Positions 35,980 through 45,456 are shown, counted from the stretch's first letter. The stretch: 64,000 nt of DNA from Hyphomicrobiales bacterium (GCA_027489955.1 JAIXYZ010000001.1:223311-287310); one strand, 5' to 3'. Notes: a model not told the origin generated them from the sequence alone. Numbers and translations: made by a program.

Positions 35980-36112
35980 CGCGGCTGACTAGCACGGGCC
36001 GGGGGCGCGAAACAATCGGAGGCGCCGCTCGGGCGCGGGGCGCGGCCGCCTTGAGTTCGCGATGCGTTTGGGCGAATAGTCGGCCTCCGCCGCCCGGGAC
36101 CCCGACGCCGCC

Positions 36113-36256
36113 ATGCCGACGCTGCTGCGCTTCCTCGCCACGGTCGCCGTGATCGGCGGCCTCGCCTATGGCGGCATCCTGGCGCTGGCGCTGTTCGTGG
36201 AACCCGAGCAGCGGGAGATGACCGCGACGATCCCCTCGTCGCGGCTCGGGCGCTAG
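36113..36256 (+). CDS. 47-residue single-pass membrane protein before xerD
   Basis: An ATG at 36113 opens a 47-codon frame: MPTLLRFLATVAVIGG, then LAYGGILALALFVEP and a polar tail ending SSRLGR. Residues 4-29 form one membrane helix. The TAG at 36254-36256 precedes the TTG start of xerD by only two bases, which supports a genuine, co-transcribed gene. Small proteins of this type occur between aroK and xerD in other Hyphomicrobiales, but I know of no function. Confidence 0.7.
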   Translation: MPTLLRFLATVAVIGGLAYGGILALALFVEPEQREMTATIPSSRLGR

Positions 36257-36258
36257 AC

Positions 36259-37206
36259 TTGGCCCGCGCCCGGGCAGCCACGCCGTGGCGCCACGCGCGG
36301 CTGTTCCTGGACATGATCGCCGCCGAGCGCGGCGCCTCCGCCAACACGCTGGACGCCTATCGGCGCGACCTGGAGGATTACCTCGGCTGGCTCGGCGACC
36401 GGTCCCGGGGCGCGCACGACGCGGGCGCCGACGACGTGCGCAGCTATCTCGCCGCGCTCCACCAGCGCGGGCTCAAGGCCTCGTCCGCGGCGCGGCGCCT
36501 GTCCGCCATCCGCCAGTTCCACCGCTTCCTCTATGTGGAGGGCGAGCGCGGCGACGACCCCACGGCGGCGCTGGAGGGTCCGCGCCAGCGCCGGGGCCTG
36601 CCCAAGACCATGGGTGTCGCCGAGGTGGACCGCCTCCTGGCGGCGGCGGCGCAGGCCGCCACGGCGCCCGACATCGCGCCCCTGGAGCGCCTGCGGCGGA
36701 TGCGGATGCGTGCGCTGGTGGAACTGCTCTACGCGACGGGCCTGCGCGTGTCGGAGCTTATCGCCCTTCCGGCGGCTGCGGCCCGCACGTCCGACGAGAT
36801 GATCCAGGTACGGGGCAAGGGCGGCAAGGAGCGGCTCGTGCCGCTCAACGGCGCCGCCAGGGCGGCCATGCGGGACTATGCCGCCCTGCTCGCCGCCTCC
36901 CGTCAGGGCGGCAGCGCCTGGCTCTTTCCCGCCGACAGCGACAGCGGCCATCTCACCCGGCAGGCTTTCGCCCGGGACCTGAAGACGCTGGCGGGCCTTG
37001 CCGGGCTCGATCCCGACCGGCTGAGCCCGCACGTCATGCGCCATGCCTTCGCCAGCCACCTTCTGCAGAACGGCGCGGACCTGCGGGTCGTGCAGGAATT
37101 GCTGGGCCACGCGGACATCGCGACCACGCAGATCTACACCCATGTGCTGGACGAGCGGCTGGCGGGGATGGTCCGCGACCTTCACCCGCTGGCGGACGAG
37201 GACTGA
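36259..37206 (+). CDS. xerD: site-specific tyrosine recombinase XerD
   Basis: This 315-residue recombinase has an N-terminal SAM-like core-binding domain (about 10-100) and a catalytic domain with Arg163 (TGLRVSEL), Lys187 or Lys190 (RGKGGKER), His258 and Arg261 (HVMRHAF), His284 (LLGHADI) and nucleophile Tyr293 (TQIYTHV). XerD with XerC resolves chromosome dimers at dif. The start is TTG at 36259, and there is no better upstream codon. The genomic setting is core biosynthesis, so this is the housekeeping recombinase, not a phage integrase. Confidence 0.94.
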   Translation: MARARAATPWRHARLFLDMIAAERGASANTLDAYRRDLEDYLGWLGDRSRGAHDAGADDVRSYLAALHQRGLKASSAARRLSAIRQFHRFLYVEGERGDDPTAALEGPRQRRGLPKTMGVAEVDRLLAAAAQAATAPDIAPLERLRRMRMRALVELLYATGLRVSELIALPAAAARTSDEMIQVRGKGGKERLVPLNGAARAAMRDYAALLAASRQGGSAWLFPADSDSGHLTRQAFARDLKTLAGLAGLDPDRLSPHVMRHAFASHLLQNGADLRVVQELLGHADIATTQIYTHVLDERLAGMVRDLHPLADED

Positions 37207-37230
37207 GCGACCGGCAGGGTCGGCGGCGGT

Positions 37231-37863
37231 TCAGTCGCGGCCGCGGCGCAGCAGGAACACGCCCTGCTCGCCGAACATGTTCCAGAACCACCACGGCGCG
37301 GTGACGCCCACCTTCTTGCCCGAGGGTCCGAGGGCGACCGCCCGCTCCACCGTGGCGCCGACCTCGTCGCACAGGCTGACGAAGTCGCGGATGGTGCAGA
37401 AATGGATGTTCGGCGTGTCGTACCAGGAATAGTGCAGGTTGCGCGTCACCGGCATCCGCCCCGTGACGGCCAGCAGCGCCCGGATGCGCCAATGGCCGAA
37501 ATTCGGGAACGAGACGATCGCCCGCCGCCCGATCCGCAGCATGTTCTCCAGCACGATGCGCGGATTGCGCGTCGCCTGGATGGTCTGGGACAGGATCACG
37601 TAGTCGAAGGCATCGTCGGGATAGTCGGCGAGGTCGGTGTCGGCGTCCCCCTGAATGACCGAAAGACCCCGCGCCACGCAGGCGCTCACCCCGTCCCGCG
37701 ACAACTCGATCCCGCGCGCGTCGACGCCGCGCCGCGTGGTCAGCAGTTCCAGCAGGGCGCCGTCGCCGCAGCCGACATCGAGGACGCGCGAGCCGGGCTC
37801 GACCATCTCGCTGACCAGCAGGTGGTCGAGGCGGAAACCATTCTCCGGGCGGGCAAGGCTCAC
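37231..37863 (-). CDS. metW: methionine biosynthesis protein MetW
   Basis: MetW (210 residues) is a methyltransferase-fold protein that pairs with MetX and is thought to be needed for its activity in homoserine acetylation. The SAM-like motif VLDVGCGDGALLELL lies at about 28-42, followed by family-typical FDYVILSQTIQATRNP and NLHYSWYDTPNIHFCT. The start is GTG at 37863, one base after the metX stop (TGACGTG), so translation is likely coupled. It is convergent with xerD. Confidence 0.94.
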   Translation of the reverse strand: MSLARPENGFRLDHLLVSEMVEPGSRVLDVGCGDGALLELLTTRRGVDARGIELSRDGVSACVARGLSVIQGDADTDLADYPDDAFDYVILSQTIQATRNPRIVLENMLRIGRRAIVSFPNFGHWRIRALLAVTGRMPVTRNLHYSWYDTPNIHFCTIRDFVSLCDEVGATVERAVALGPSGKKVGVTAPWWFWNMFGEQGVFLLRRGRD

Positions 37864-37864
37864 G

Positions 37865-39049
37865 TCAGATCCCCCGGGCGCGGGCGGCGGCATCGAGGAA
37901 GCCGCGCGTCGTAGCGAACAGCTCGGGGATGTCGAGCAGGAAGGCGTCGTGACCCTTGTCGGTCTCAATCTCCACGAAGCTCACCGGTCCGCCGCCGGCG
38001 TTGAGCGCGTGGACGATGGCGCGGCTGTCGGCGGTGGGGAACAGCCAGTCCGAGGTGAACGATACCACGCAGAAGCGGGTCTTCGTGCCCTTGAAGGCGG
38101 CCGCCAGGGAGCCGCCGTAATCGGCCGCGAGGTCGAAATAGTCCATGGCGCGCGTCACGTAGAGATACGAGTTGGCGTCGAAGCGCTCGACGAAGCTGAC
38201 GCCCTGGTAGCGCAGGTAGGATTCCACCTGGAACTCGGCATCGAAGGAGAAGGAGGGGGCGTGGCCCGCCTGCAGTTCCCGGCCGAACTTCCGGTGCAGA
38301 GCGGCCTCGGAAAGGTAGGTGATGTGCGCGCCCATCCGGGCGACCGCTAGCCCCTTGGTGGGACGAACGCCCGCGTCGATATAGCGGCCGCCGCGCCAGT
38401 CGGGGTCGGCCATCACCGCCTGGCGGCCCACCTCGTGGAACGCGATGTTCTGGGCCGAATGCTTGGCGGCGGTGGCGATCGGCATCGCCGAGAACACCCG
38501 GTCCGGGTACAGCGCGGCCCATTGCAGGACCTGCATGCCGCCCATGGAGCCGCCGGCGACGCAGAACAGCGTGTCGATGCCGAGCCGGTCCACCAGGGCG
38601 GCCTGGGCGCGGACCATATCCCGGATGGTGACGACCGGGAATGACAGGCCGTAGGCCCGGCCCGTCGACGGGTCGGTGGACGCGGGGCCGGTGGATCCGA
38701 GGCACCCGCCGATGACGTTGGCGCAGATGACGAAATAGCGGTCGGTGTCGATGGGCCGGCCCGGGCCGACCATGGTTTCCCACCACCCGCGCTTGCCGGT
38801 GACCGGGTGCACGTTGGCGACATGCTGGTCGCCGGTGAGCGCGTGGCAGATCAGGACGGCGTTCGTCCTGTCGGCGTTCAGCGTGCCGTAGGTCTGGTAG
38901 GCGAGCTGCCAGGGACCGAGGCTGGCGCCGCCATCCATGGCGAGGCTTTCCGCCGCGGAGAAGCGCGCGACCGGGCTCGAGGGTCGCTCGATCTCCACGA
39001 GCGCCGCCTTCCAGAGGTCCGCGGTGTCGCGCGATGTCGTTCCGCTCAT
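37865..39049 (-). CDS. metX: homoserine O-acetyltransferase
   Basis: MetX (394 residues) acylates L-homoserine with acetyl-CoA (some family members use succinyl-CoA) to start methionine synthesis. It is an alpha/beta hydrolase with nucleophile Ser168 in [21 protein letters not shown] for the oxyanion region, and the C-terminal His in [10 protein letters not shown]. The ATG at 39049 is well placed behind a TTGACA promoter at 39079-39107. I looked for a SAM-II riboswitch in the leader and saw none. Confidence 0.95.
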   Translation of the reverse strand: MSGTTSRDTADLWKAALVEIERPSSPVARFSAAESLAMDGGASLGPWQLAYQTYGTLNADRTNAVLICHALTGDQHVANVHPVTGKRGWWETMVGPGRPIDTDRYFVICANVIGGCLGSTGPASTDPSTGRAYGLSFPVVTIRDMVRAQAALVDRLGIDTLFCVAGGSMGGMQVLQWAALYPDRVFSAMPIATAAKHSAQNIAFHEVGRQAVMADPDWRGGRYIDAGVRPTKGLAVARMGAHITYLSEAALHRKFGRELQAGHAPSFSFDAEFQVESYLRYQGVSFVERFDANSYLYVTRAMDYFDLAADYGGSLAAAFKGTKTRFCVVSFTSDWLFPTADSRAIVHALNAGGGPVSFVEIETDKGHDAFLLDIPELFATTRGFLDAAARARGI

Positions 39050-39078
39050 CGGCCGTCGTTCGTCCTTCCGAACTCATC

Positions 39079-39107
39079 CCCTATTGAAATCGCGCCCGGC
39101 ATGTCAA
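39079..39107 (-). promoter_or_regulatory. sigma-70-type promoter of metX
   Basis: On the minus strand, TTGACA (39102-39107) is followed after 16-17 bases by AATAGG/ATAGGG (39079-39085). The -35 is perfect and the -10 weak. Transcription would start about 20-25 bases upstream of the metX ATG, leaving little room for a riboswitch. Confidence 0.6.
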
Positions 39108-39214
39108 TCTCGACGGGCGCCGGGGCACCCCACAGGCGCAAACGGCTTTGCTTCGCCCGCGCGCGCCGTTATGAGAACTCGCCCGCGGCCGGCCGCCGCG
39201 GAGGGAAAGCCGCG

Positions 39215-40081
39215 ATGCAGCCGACGCAGGACCTTGCCGAACTCAATGCGCTGAGGCGGGAAATCGACCGTATCGACGCGTCGATGCACGCCCTGCTCAT
39301 GGAGCGCGGCGAGATCATCGAGCGGCTGATCGAGACCAAGAAATCCCGCGATTCCGGCTCGGCCTTCCGCCCCGGCCGCGAGGCCGCGATGATGCGCGCC
39401 TTGGTTGAGCGCCACGAGGGGCTTCTGCCGCTGGACACGGTGGAGGGCATCTGGCGCGTCATCATCGGCACGTTCACCTACGTCCAGGCTCCCTACAGCG
39501 TGCACGGCGACATTTCCGCCGGCGACGCCGCCATGCGCGACAGCGCGCGGTTCCATTTCGGGTTCACCGTGCCGTTCGTTCCGCAGGCCGATGCCGGGCG
39601 GGTGATCGCCGCGGTGGCGGATTCGGCGGGGGACCTCGGCGTCTTCCGGATCGACCAGGACATGGCGGGCGGGGTGTGGTGGCGCGGCCTGGTGGCGCCC
39701 GAGGCGCCCAAGATCATCGCGCGGCTGCCGTTCGTCGAGCGCAAGGGCCATCCCGCCGGAACGCCGATCTTCGTCGTGTCCAAGCCGCTGGCGGACGCCG
39801 CCGTGCGCGACGTGCTGATCCTCTCGGTGGACCTCGCCGCCGAGGTCTCCGGGGCGGATGCTGCCGTCCGCCGCATCGGCGGCGAGACCATCGCCGACGC
39901 CGTCGACGGCCAGGGCCGCGCGCTGCTCGTCGCCGCGCCGGGGGACGACGCCGCCGCGCAACTACGGGCCGCCCTCAAGGCCTCCGGCATCGTCGCCCAG
40001 GTGCACGAGGTCGGCGGCCACGCCCCCCGCTACGCCGCCCCCGCCCGCAAGCAGTCCCGGCCGCGCGCCGCGCGCGCCTGA
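39215..40081 (+). CDS. chorismate mutase with unassigned C-terminal domain
   Basis: The first 95 residues of this 288-residue protein form an AroQ-type chorismate mutase (LNALRREIDRIDASMHALL, then ERLIETKKSR and the GREAAMMRALVERH helix), which turns chorismate into prephenate. The remaining 190 residues (from about 100) are conserved in the order but do not show the usual prephenate dehydratase motifs; they contain FHFGFTVPF and GGVWWRGL and may be a regulatory or degenerate domain. The ATG at 39215 follows GGAGGGA. hisC follows after 38 bases. Confidence 0.9.
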   Translation: MQPTQDLAELNALRREIDRIDASMHALLMERGEIIERLIETKKSRDSGSAFRPGREAAMMRALVERHEGLLPLDTVEGIWRVIIGTFTYVQAPYSVHGDISAGDAAMRDSARFHFGFTVPFVPQADAGRVIAAVADSAGDLGVFRIDQDMAGGVWWRGLVAPEAPKIIARLPFVERKGHPAGTPIFVVSKPLADAAVRDVLILSVDLAAEVSGADAAVRRIGGETIADAVDGQGRALLVAAPGDDAAAQLRAALKASGIVAQVHEVGGHAPRYAAPARKQSRPRAARA

Positions 40082-40119
40082 CGTAGAACCGCCCCTTCCA
40101 ACCGGAGTATCCGTTCGCC

Positions 40120-41262
40120 ATGGCGAGCCCAGTCCAGACAGCCTCCGCTTCCGCTTCCGGCCGCACCCGGCCCGTGCCGCGACCGGGCGTGATGGACATC
40201 CACGCCTATGTGCCTGGCAAGAGCGGCGCGGGCGGCGCCGGCAAGATCCACAAACTGTCCTCGAACGAAACGCCGCTGGGCCCGAGCCCGCAGGCCATCG
40301 CCGCCTATGCCGCCTTCGGCGACAAGCTGGCGCTGTATCCTGAAGGGTCCGCATCCGTGCTGCGCGAGGCCATCGCCGCGCGCTACGGGCTCGATCCCGC
40401 GCGGATCGTCTGCGGCGCCGGCTCGGACGAGCTCCTGTCGCTGCTGACGGCCGCCTATGTCGGCCCCGGGGACGAGGGCGTGTTCACCGAGCACGGCTTC
40501 CTGGTCTACCGCATCGCGATCCTGGCAGCGGGCGGCACGCCCGTCGTCGCGCCCGAGCGCAACCTCACCGCCGACGTGGACGCCATTCTCGCTGCCGTCA
40601 CGCCGCGCACGCGGATCGTGTTCCTCGCCAACCCGAACAACCCGACCGGGACCTATCTCCCCTTCGAGGAGGTCAAGCGGCTCCATGCGGGCCTGCCGCC
40701 GGACGTGCTGCTGGTGCTCGACGCGGCCTATGCCGAATATGTGCGCCGCAACGACTATTCCTCGGGGATCGAGCTCGTCGCCACCAGCGACAACGTGGTG
40801 ATGACGCGGACCTTCTCGAAGATCCACGGCCTCGCCAACCTGCGGCTCGGCTGGCTCTATGCGCCGGCCCACGTCGCCGACGCGCTCAACCGCATCCGCG
40901 GGCCGTTCAATGTCTCGGGGCCGGCCATGGCCGCCGGCGCGGCGGCGATCGCCGACGAGGGCCACGTGGCCCGGGCCATCGCCCACAACGACGCCTGGCT
41001 GTCCTGGCTCACGCGCGAACTGGAGGCGCTGGGGCTGACGGTGACGCCGAGCGTCGGCAATTTCCTGCTGGTTCACTTCCCCGATGCGGCCGGGCGGACG
41101 GCGCGGGACGCGGACGCGTTCCTCACCGCGCGAGGCCTGATCCTGCGGCGCGTCGACGCCTACGGGCTTCCCGGCGCGCTGCGGCTGACGATCGGCGACG
41201 AGGAGGCCAACCGGCTCGTCGTCGCCGCGCTGGCGGAGTTCATGGGTGGGTCCCGTGGCTGA
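40120..41262 (+). CDS. hisC: histidinol-phosphate aminotransferase / aromatic aminotransferase
   Basis: This 380-residue fold-type I aminotransferase has [11 protein letters not shown] near the N-terminus, [19 protein letters not shown], and the PLP lysine K234 in [15 protein letters not shown]. HisC converts histidinol phosphate to the imidazole-acetol phosphate, and in this family often also transaminates prephenate or aromatic acids. Lying between chorismate mutase and tyrC, it probably serves tyrosine/phenylalanine synthesis here. Its end overlaps the tyrC start by 17 bases. Confidence 0.93.
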   Translation: MASPVQTASASASGRTRPVPRPGVMDIHAYVPGKSGAGGAGKIHKLSSNETPLGPSPQAIAAYAAFGDKLALYPEGSASVLREAIAARYGLDPARIVCGAGSDELLSLLTAAYVGPGDEGVFTEHGFLVYRIAILAAGGTPVVAPERNLTADVDAILAAVTPRTRIVFLANPNNPTGTYLPFEEVKRLHAGLPPDVLLVLDAAYAEYVRRNDYSSGIELVATSDNVVMTRTFSKIHGLANLRLGWLYAPAHVADALNRIRGPFNVSGPAMAAGAAAIADEGHVARAIAHNDAWLSWLTRELEALGLTVTPSVGNFLLVHFPDAAGRTARDADAFLTARGLILRRVDAYGLPGALRLTIGDEEANRLVVAALAEFMGGSRG

Positions 41263-42214
41263 TCCCGCGGCCGCCGACGATCTCGGCCAGCCGCGCGAGA
41301 CGCCGCTCTTCCCGCGGCTCGCCATCGTCGGGCTGGGCCTGATCGGCTCGTCGGTGGCGCGGGCCGCGCGGCGGCTGAACCTTGCCGGCGAGATCGTCGC
41401 CATCGACGCCAACGATGACGTGCGCCGCCGCTGCGCCGAACTCGGCATCGCCGACCGCGTGGCGGCCGACGCGGCCTCGGGGGTCGAGGGCGCGGACCTG
41501 ATCGTCTTGTGCGTGCCGGTGGGCGCCTGCGGTGCTGTCGCCCAGGCGATGGCGCCGGGCCTGAAGGCGGGCGCAACCGTGTCCGACGTGGGGTCGGTCA
41601 AGGGCGCGGTGGTGCGGGATGTCGGCCCGCACCTGCCCGAGGGCGTTCATTTCGTCCCGGCCCATCCGGTGGCGGGAACGGAGAATTCGGGCCCCGAGGC
41701 GGGCTTTGCCTCCCTGTTCCTCGGTCGCTGGTGCATCCTGACCCCGCCCGAGGGCGCGGACCGGAATGCGGTCGCCCGCGTGCAGGAATTCTGGGAGGGC
41801 ATGGGCTCGATCGTCGAGATCATGACGCCGCAGCACCACGACATCGTGCTGGCGATCACGAGCCACGTGCCGCACCTCATCGCCTATAACATCGTCGGCA
41901 CCGCCTCCGACCTGGAGGCCGTCACCCAGTCCGAGGTGATCAAGTTCTCCGCCGGCGGCTTCCGCGACTTCACGCGGATCGCCGCCTCGGACCCCACGAT
42001 GTGGCGCGACGTGTTCCTCAACAACCGCGAGGCGGTGCTCGAGGTGCTCGGCCGCTTCAACGAGGACCTGGCGGCGCTTGCCCGCGCGATCCGCTGGGGC
42101 GACGGCACGATGCTGCACGAATTCTTCGCGCGCAGCCGGTCCATCCGGCGCGGCATCGTGCAGATCGGGCAGTCCGTGCCCTATGCCGATCCGCCGGGGC
42201 CGAAGGAGCCTTGA
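41246..42214 (+). CDS. tyrC: prephenate/arogenate dehydrogenase
   Basis: This 322-residue enzyme has an N-terminal Rossmann domain with [16 protein letters not shown] and an all-helical C-terminal domain with [15 protein letters not shown] and [12 protein letters not shown], where the catalytic histidine lies. It oxidatively decarboxylates prephenate or arogenate in tyrosine synthesis. The start is GTG at 41246 (or GTG at 41255), inside the end of hisC, so the pair is coupled. It is convergent with the DUF2125 gene, four bases away. Confidence 0.92.
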   Translation: MGPVADPAAADDLGQPRETPLFPRLAIVGLGLIGSSVARAARRLNLAGEIVAIDANDDVRRRCAELGIADRVAADAASGVEGADLIVLCVPVGACGAVAQAMAPGLKAGATVSDVGSVKGAVVRDVGPHLPEGVHFVPAHPVAGTENSGPEAGFASLFLGRWCILTPPEGADRNAVARVQEFWEGMGSIVEIMTPQHHDIVLAITSHVPHLIAYNIVGTASDLEAVTQSEVIKFSAGGFRDFTRIAASDPTMWRDVFLNNREAVLEVLGRFNEDLAALARAIRWGDGTMLHEFFARSRSIRRGIVQIGQSVPYADPPGPKEP

Positions 42215-42218
42215 GGCG

Positions 42219-43286
42219 TCAGTAGAGCGGCGGCAGATCGGCGACTGGCAGCGGCCCGATGGAGACCCGGCCGTTCTGGAAGCGCAGGGGCGGCAGGGGG
42301 CCGAGATCGCCCGCGCGCGCCTGATCCTGCCCGTTCGGCTGCTGCTGGCGGCCCAGGGCCGCAAGCCCTCCCATCACCAGCGCGGTCATCCGCTGGTTGC
42401 CGCCGGTCAGCCGGCCGACGAGATCGTCAAGGCCGCGTGCGGCCAGGTCGAGGCGCCCGAAGGGGCGGCGGGTGTCGTCGATGGCCAGGACGCCGCGCGC
42501 CTCCAGCTTCTGGCGTCCCTTGGCGATGCCGAAGGGCGCAAACGCGATCGTGCCGCCCCGGCTGCGCCAATCCTCAGCCGCCGTCACGGGGTCGCGCGCC
42601 AGCGCCGCCCCGGCCTGCGTCAGCGTGGCGACGACGTCGAGGTCGGCCGGTTCGGCATTGCCAGCAAGGGCGTCGATGGCGGGAAGCGACGCGCCTTCCA
42701 GCTTCAGCGACACGTCGACCGCCTGCTCGGCGGCGAAGCGCTCCGGATGCGGGCGCCCCTGGATCTCGATGCGCCGGGCGGCCAGCGCCTCCTGCGTGCC
42801 ATCAGGGAAGGCGACCCGCCATGCGGGCTCGCGGCTGACGACCGACAGCCGTTCCAGGCGGTCCGGCCGCCCCGAGAGGCTCGCCCGCAGCGCCTGCCAG
42901 GACCCTTCCACGCGCCGCCCGTCCGGCAGCGCGAGGGTGAAGGGTCCGGCCGCGTCCAGGATGACGCGGTTGGGCTGGTAGACCTGCGCGACGACGAGGA
43001 GGCCTTCCAGCGACGCGCTGAGGCGGGCGCCTTCCGGCCCCCAGGTCAGGACCGGCTGTCGGCAGGTCAGCTCGATGCGGAAGGGAAAGCCCGCCACCGT
43101 CTCGTCCGGACAGGTCCACACGCGGCCGGCGGCCGCCTCCCGCTGGCGGAACGCCGCCGTCTCGGCCAGGACGCGCCTCTGGGCGAACATCCATCCGACC
43201 GCCCAGGCCGCGGCGAGGATCGCCAGCAGGACGAAGGGCGCATAGAGCCGCCAGCGGCGGGGGCGGGCGGACGGCGTGGCGGCCAT
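42219..43286 (-). CDS. DUF2125 domain-containing membrane-anchored protein
   Basis: This 355-residue protein has one N-terminal membrane helix (about 14-34, LYAPFVLLAILAAAWAVGWM) and a large periplasmic beta-rich domain with FPFRIELTCRQP, the DUF2125 signature as I recall it. Function is unknown. The position between tyrC and a ChaC-like gene is conserved in Hyphomicrobiales. It is divergent from the ChaC-like gene with an 83-base gap. Confidence 0.88.
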   Translation of the reverse strand: MAATPSARPRRWRLYAPFVLLAILAAAWAVGWMFAQRRVLAETAAFRQREAAAGRVWTCPDETVAGFPFRIELTCRQPVLTWGPEGARLSASLEGLLVVAQVYQPNRVILDAAGPFTLALPDGRRVEGSWQALRASLSGRPDRLERLSVVSREPAWRVAFPDGTQEALAARRIEIQGRPHPERFAAEQAVDVSLKLEGASLPAIDALAGNAEPADLDVVATLTQAGAALARDPVTAAEDWRSRGGTIAFAPFGIAKGRQKLEARGVLAIDDTRRPFGRLDLAARGLDDLVGRLTGGNQRMTALVMGGLAALGRQQQPNGQDQARAGDLGPLPPLRFQNGRVSIGPLPVADLPPLY

Positions 43287-43369
43287 GGGGAGAGGTCCTT
43301 CACCTGATCTTCAGGCGACCTTATCTAGGCTGAACACGGCGAAATGACGAGACGGACCGAGGTTCGCGA

Positions 43370-43972
43370 TTGAGCGCGGCAGACCCATCCCCCACCGCCC
43401 CGGCCCCCGACGACATCTGGGTCTTCGGCTACGGATCGCTCATCTGGCGACCGGGCTTTGCGTTCGTCGAACGCCATCCGGCGACGCTGCGCGGCTATCA
43501 CCGCTCGCTCTGCGTGCTGTCCCACGTCCACCGCGGCACGCGGGAGCGGCCGGGGCTGGTCCTGGGGCTGGATCGCGGCGGGGCCTGCCGGGGCGTGGTC
43601 TACCGCGTGGCGGCCGCGGAGGTCGACGCCGTGATCGCCTATCTGCGGGAGCGGGAACAGGCGACGGCGGTCTACCTGGAGCGGTACACACCGGTGCGCC
43701 TCGACGACGGGCGCACGGTCCGCGCGCTGGTCTACGTCGCCGACAGGGGGCACGAGCAATATGCCGGCCGCCTGCCGCAGGAGGAATTGCTGCGGCTCGT
43801 GCGCCAGGGCGTGGGCGTCTCCGGCCCCAACCCGGACTATGTCCGCCACACGCACGAGCATCTGGTCGCCCTGGGCGTGCGCGACGGGTTGCTGGAATGG
43901 CTCGACCGTGCCCTGGCTCAGGCCGAGGCGGGGCCGGTGTCCGGCGAGGGGACCCGCGGCGGCGGCACGTAG
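43370..43972 (+). CDS. gamma-glutamylcyclotransferase (ChaC-like)
   Basis: This 200-residue protein starts at TTG (43370) and carries the ChaC hallmark VFGYGSLIWRPGF at about 18-30, then the family's conserved CVLSHVHRGTRERPGLVLGL and a later YLEREQA-like region containing a Glu. ChaC enzymes cleave glutathione to 5-oxoproline and Cys-Gly. Its last 55 bases overlap, tail to tail, the opposing acyltransferase gene (43918-43972). Confidence 0.91.
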   Translation: MSAADPSPTAPAPDDIWVFGYGSLIWRPGFAFVERHPATLRGYHRSLCVLSHVHRGTRERPGLVLGLDRGGACRGVVYRVAAAEVDAVIAYLREREQATAVYLERYTPVRLDDGRTVRALVYVADRGHEQYAGRLPQEELLRLVRQGVGVSGPNPDYVRHTHEHLVALGVRDGLLEWLDRALAQAEAGPVSGEGTRGGGT

Positions 43973-44694
43973 CCGGTCTCGGCGATCGCCTCCGCCAGCA
44001 GGCGGTCGGACGCCTCCTCGATCCGGTGCTGCAGCGTGTCGTAGAACTCGGCGCGTGACAGGCCCGGGGGGATCACCTCCAGGAACTCCACGACGATGGT
44101 GCCCGGCCGCCGCAGGAACTTGCGGCGCGGCCAGTACACGCCGGAATTGAGCGCGACGGGCAGGCAGGGCGCCCCCGTGGAGGCATAGAGGTGGACGACG
44201 CCGTACTTGTAGGCGGGCGGAGCTCCCGCCTGGCGCCGCGTGCCTTCGGGGAACATGATGATCTGCCGGCCCGCGGCGATCACCTCGCGGGCGCGGGCGT
44301 TCATGCGCGTCAGCGCGGACGAGCCGCCGGCGCGGTTCACGGGGACCATGTCCTGCTTCCACAGGTACCAGCCGAACAGCGGGATCCAGGTCAGCTCGTG
44401 CTTCAGGATGAAGGCGCCGTCCTCCATCTCGGGAAACAGCGCGAAGGTCTCCCAGAGGGACTGGTGCTTGGAGGCGAGGATGAGGCCGCCCGGCGGGATG
44501 CGCTCCCGGCCCCGGAACTCGACCTTCGTCCCGGCGACGACGCGCATCAGCCACAGGCAGGAACGGGCCCAGCCCTTGGCGACGTGCACGAAATAGCGGC
44601 GCGGCAGGACGAGGAACGGCAGGGCCGCGATCATCCAGGCGATCAGGTTGGCGTAGAACAGGATGTTGAAGACGAGGGAGCGCAGGACGAGCAT
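43918..44694 (-). CDS. lysophospholipid acyltransferase (PlsC/LPLAT family)
   Basis: This 258-residue membrane protein has one or two N-terminal hydrophobic segments (about 5-35) and an acyltransferase domain with KHQSLWET and FPEGTRRQAG. The first motif is HX4E instead of the usual HX4D, a variant common in alphaproteobacterial members. It probably acylates lysophosphatidic acid to phosphatidic acid at the inner membrane. It follows the YdcF gene by 27 bases, and its end overlaps the ChaC-like gene. Confidence 0.9.
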   Translation of the reverse strand: MLVLRSLVFNILFYANLIAWMIAALPFLVLPRRYFVHVAKGWARSCLWLMRVVAGTKVEFRGRERIPPGGLILASKHQSLWETFALFPEMEDGAFILKHELTWIPLFGWYLWKQDMVPVNRAGGSSALTRMNARAREVIAAGRQIIMFPEGTRRQAGAPPAYKYGVVHLYASTGAPCLPVALNSGVYWPRRKFLRRPGTIVVEFLEVIPPGLSRAEFYDTLQHRIEEASDRLLAEAIAETGYVPPPRVPSPDTGPASA

Positions 44695-44721
44695 CGCGGC
44701 CTCTTGCGCGCGAGGCTGGCC

Positions 44722-45456
44722 CTAGAGGCCGAGCGGCGCGCCGGTGGTGGGTTTGCGCCCGCCGATCACGACGGCGAAGCGGGATTGCTCCGGGTCGCCC
44801 TCCAGGCGGGTGCGAACGGACGCCACCACATACTTCACATATTCGACGCCAAGCAAACGCAGCGTCGGCAGGTCGCGCCACCAGTCGGACGGCACGGCAT
44901 CCCGCCCCACGGGATGGGCGATGAAGCGGATGCCGGGCAGCGCGTGGGACAGTTCCACCAGCGAGCGGGGCATGTGATAGGCCGAGGTGACGACCAGGAC
45001 CGAGCGGTAGCTGTGCTCCCTCAGCCAGCGCCGGGTCTCGATGGCGTTGCCCACCGTATTGCGCGCCCGGTAGTCGAGATCGATGCAGCACTCGAACCAT
45101 GCCCGGTGCTCGGGGCTCGTGCGGATCATCTCGTCGCGGGTCACACGGACATTGACGCCGCTGATCAGGAGGCGCCGCCCCCGGCCTTCGGCCAGGAGCT
45201 CGATGGCATCGGCGATGCGCTGGGCCCCGCCGGTCAGGACCACGATGCCGTCGGCGCGGGTCGCGGGCGGACCCTGCGGCTGCAGCACATCGCGCACGAA
45301 CAGGGCGAACCCCCCGGCAAGGCCGGCCAGGCCGACGATGGCCAGCACCGAGAAAAGGCGCACGGCCAGCCGACGCACGCGCGAAGCCCGCGCCGCCGGA
45401 CGCGGGTCGCCACGGGTCGTGTCAGGCGGGTGGTTCATGCGCTCGAGAACGGTCAT
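44722..45456 (-). CDS. YdcF/DUF218 family protein
   Basis: This 244-residue protein has an N-terminal membrane helix (about 31-52, LFSVLAIVGLAGLAGGFALFV) and a Rossmann-like DUF218 domain with ADGIVVLTGGAQRI, ISGVN, ARNTVGNAIE and VVTSAYHMPRS. Related proteins (ElyC, SanA, YdcF) affect envelope or peptidoglycan precursor metabolism. The ATG at 45456 is preferred, though MNHPP at 45438 is possible. It forms a run with ftsE, ftsX and plsC on the same strand. Confidence 0.9.
   Translation of the reverse strand: MTVLERMNHPPDTTRGDPRPAARASRVRRLAVRLFSVLAIVGLAGLAGGFALFVRDVLQPQGPPATRADGIVVLTGGAQRIADAIELLAEGRGRRLLISGVNVRVTRDEMIRTSPEHRAWFECCIDLDYRARNTVGNAIETRRWLREHSYRSVLVVTSAYHMPRSLVELSHALPGIRFIAHPVGRDAVPSDWWRDLPTLRLLGVEYVKYVVASVRTRLEGDPEQSRFAVVIGGRKPTTGAPLGL

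Noticed and set aside
36259..37206. Integrase of a mobile element
   Set aside because: The protein is a standard XerD and the neighbours (aroK, metW) are core genes; no direct repeats or cargo.
39050..39110. SAM-II riboswitch before metX
   Set aside because: The leader after the likely promoter is only about 25 bases and lacks the conserved pseudoknot segments I would expect.
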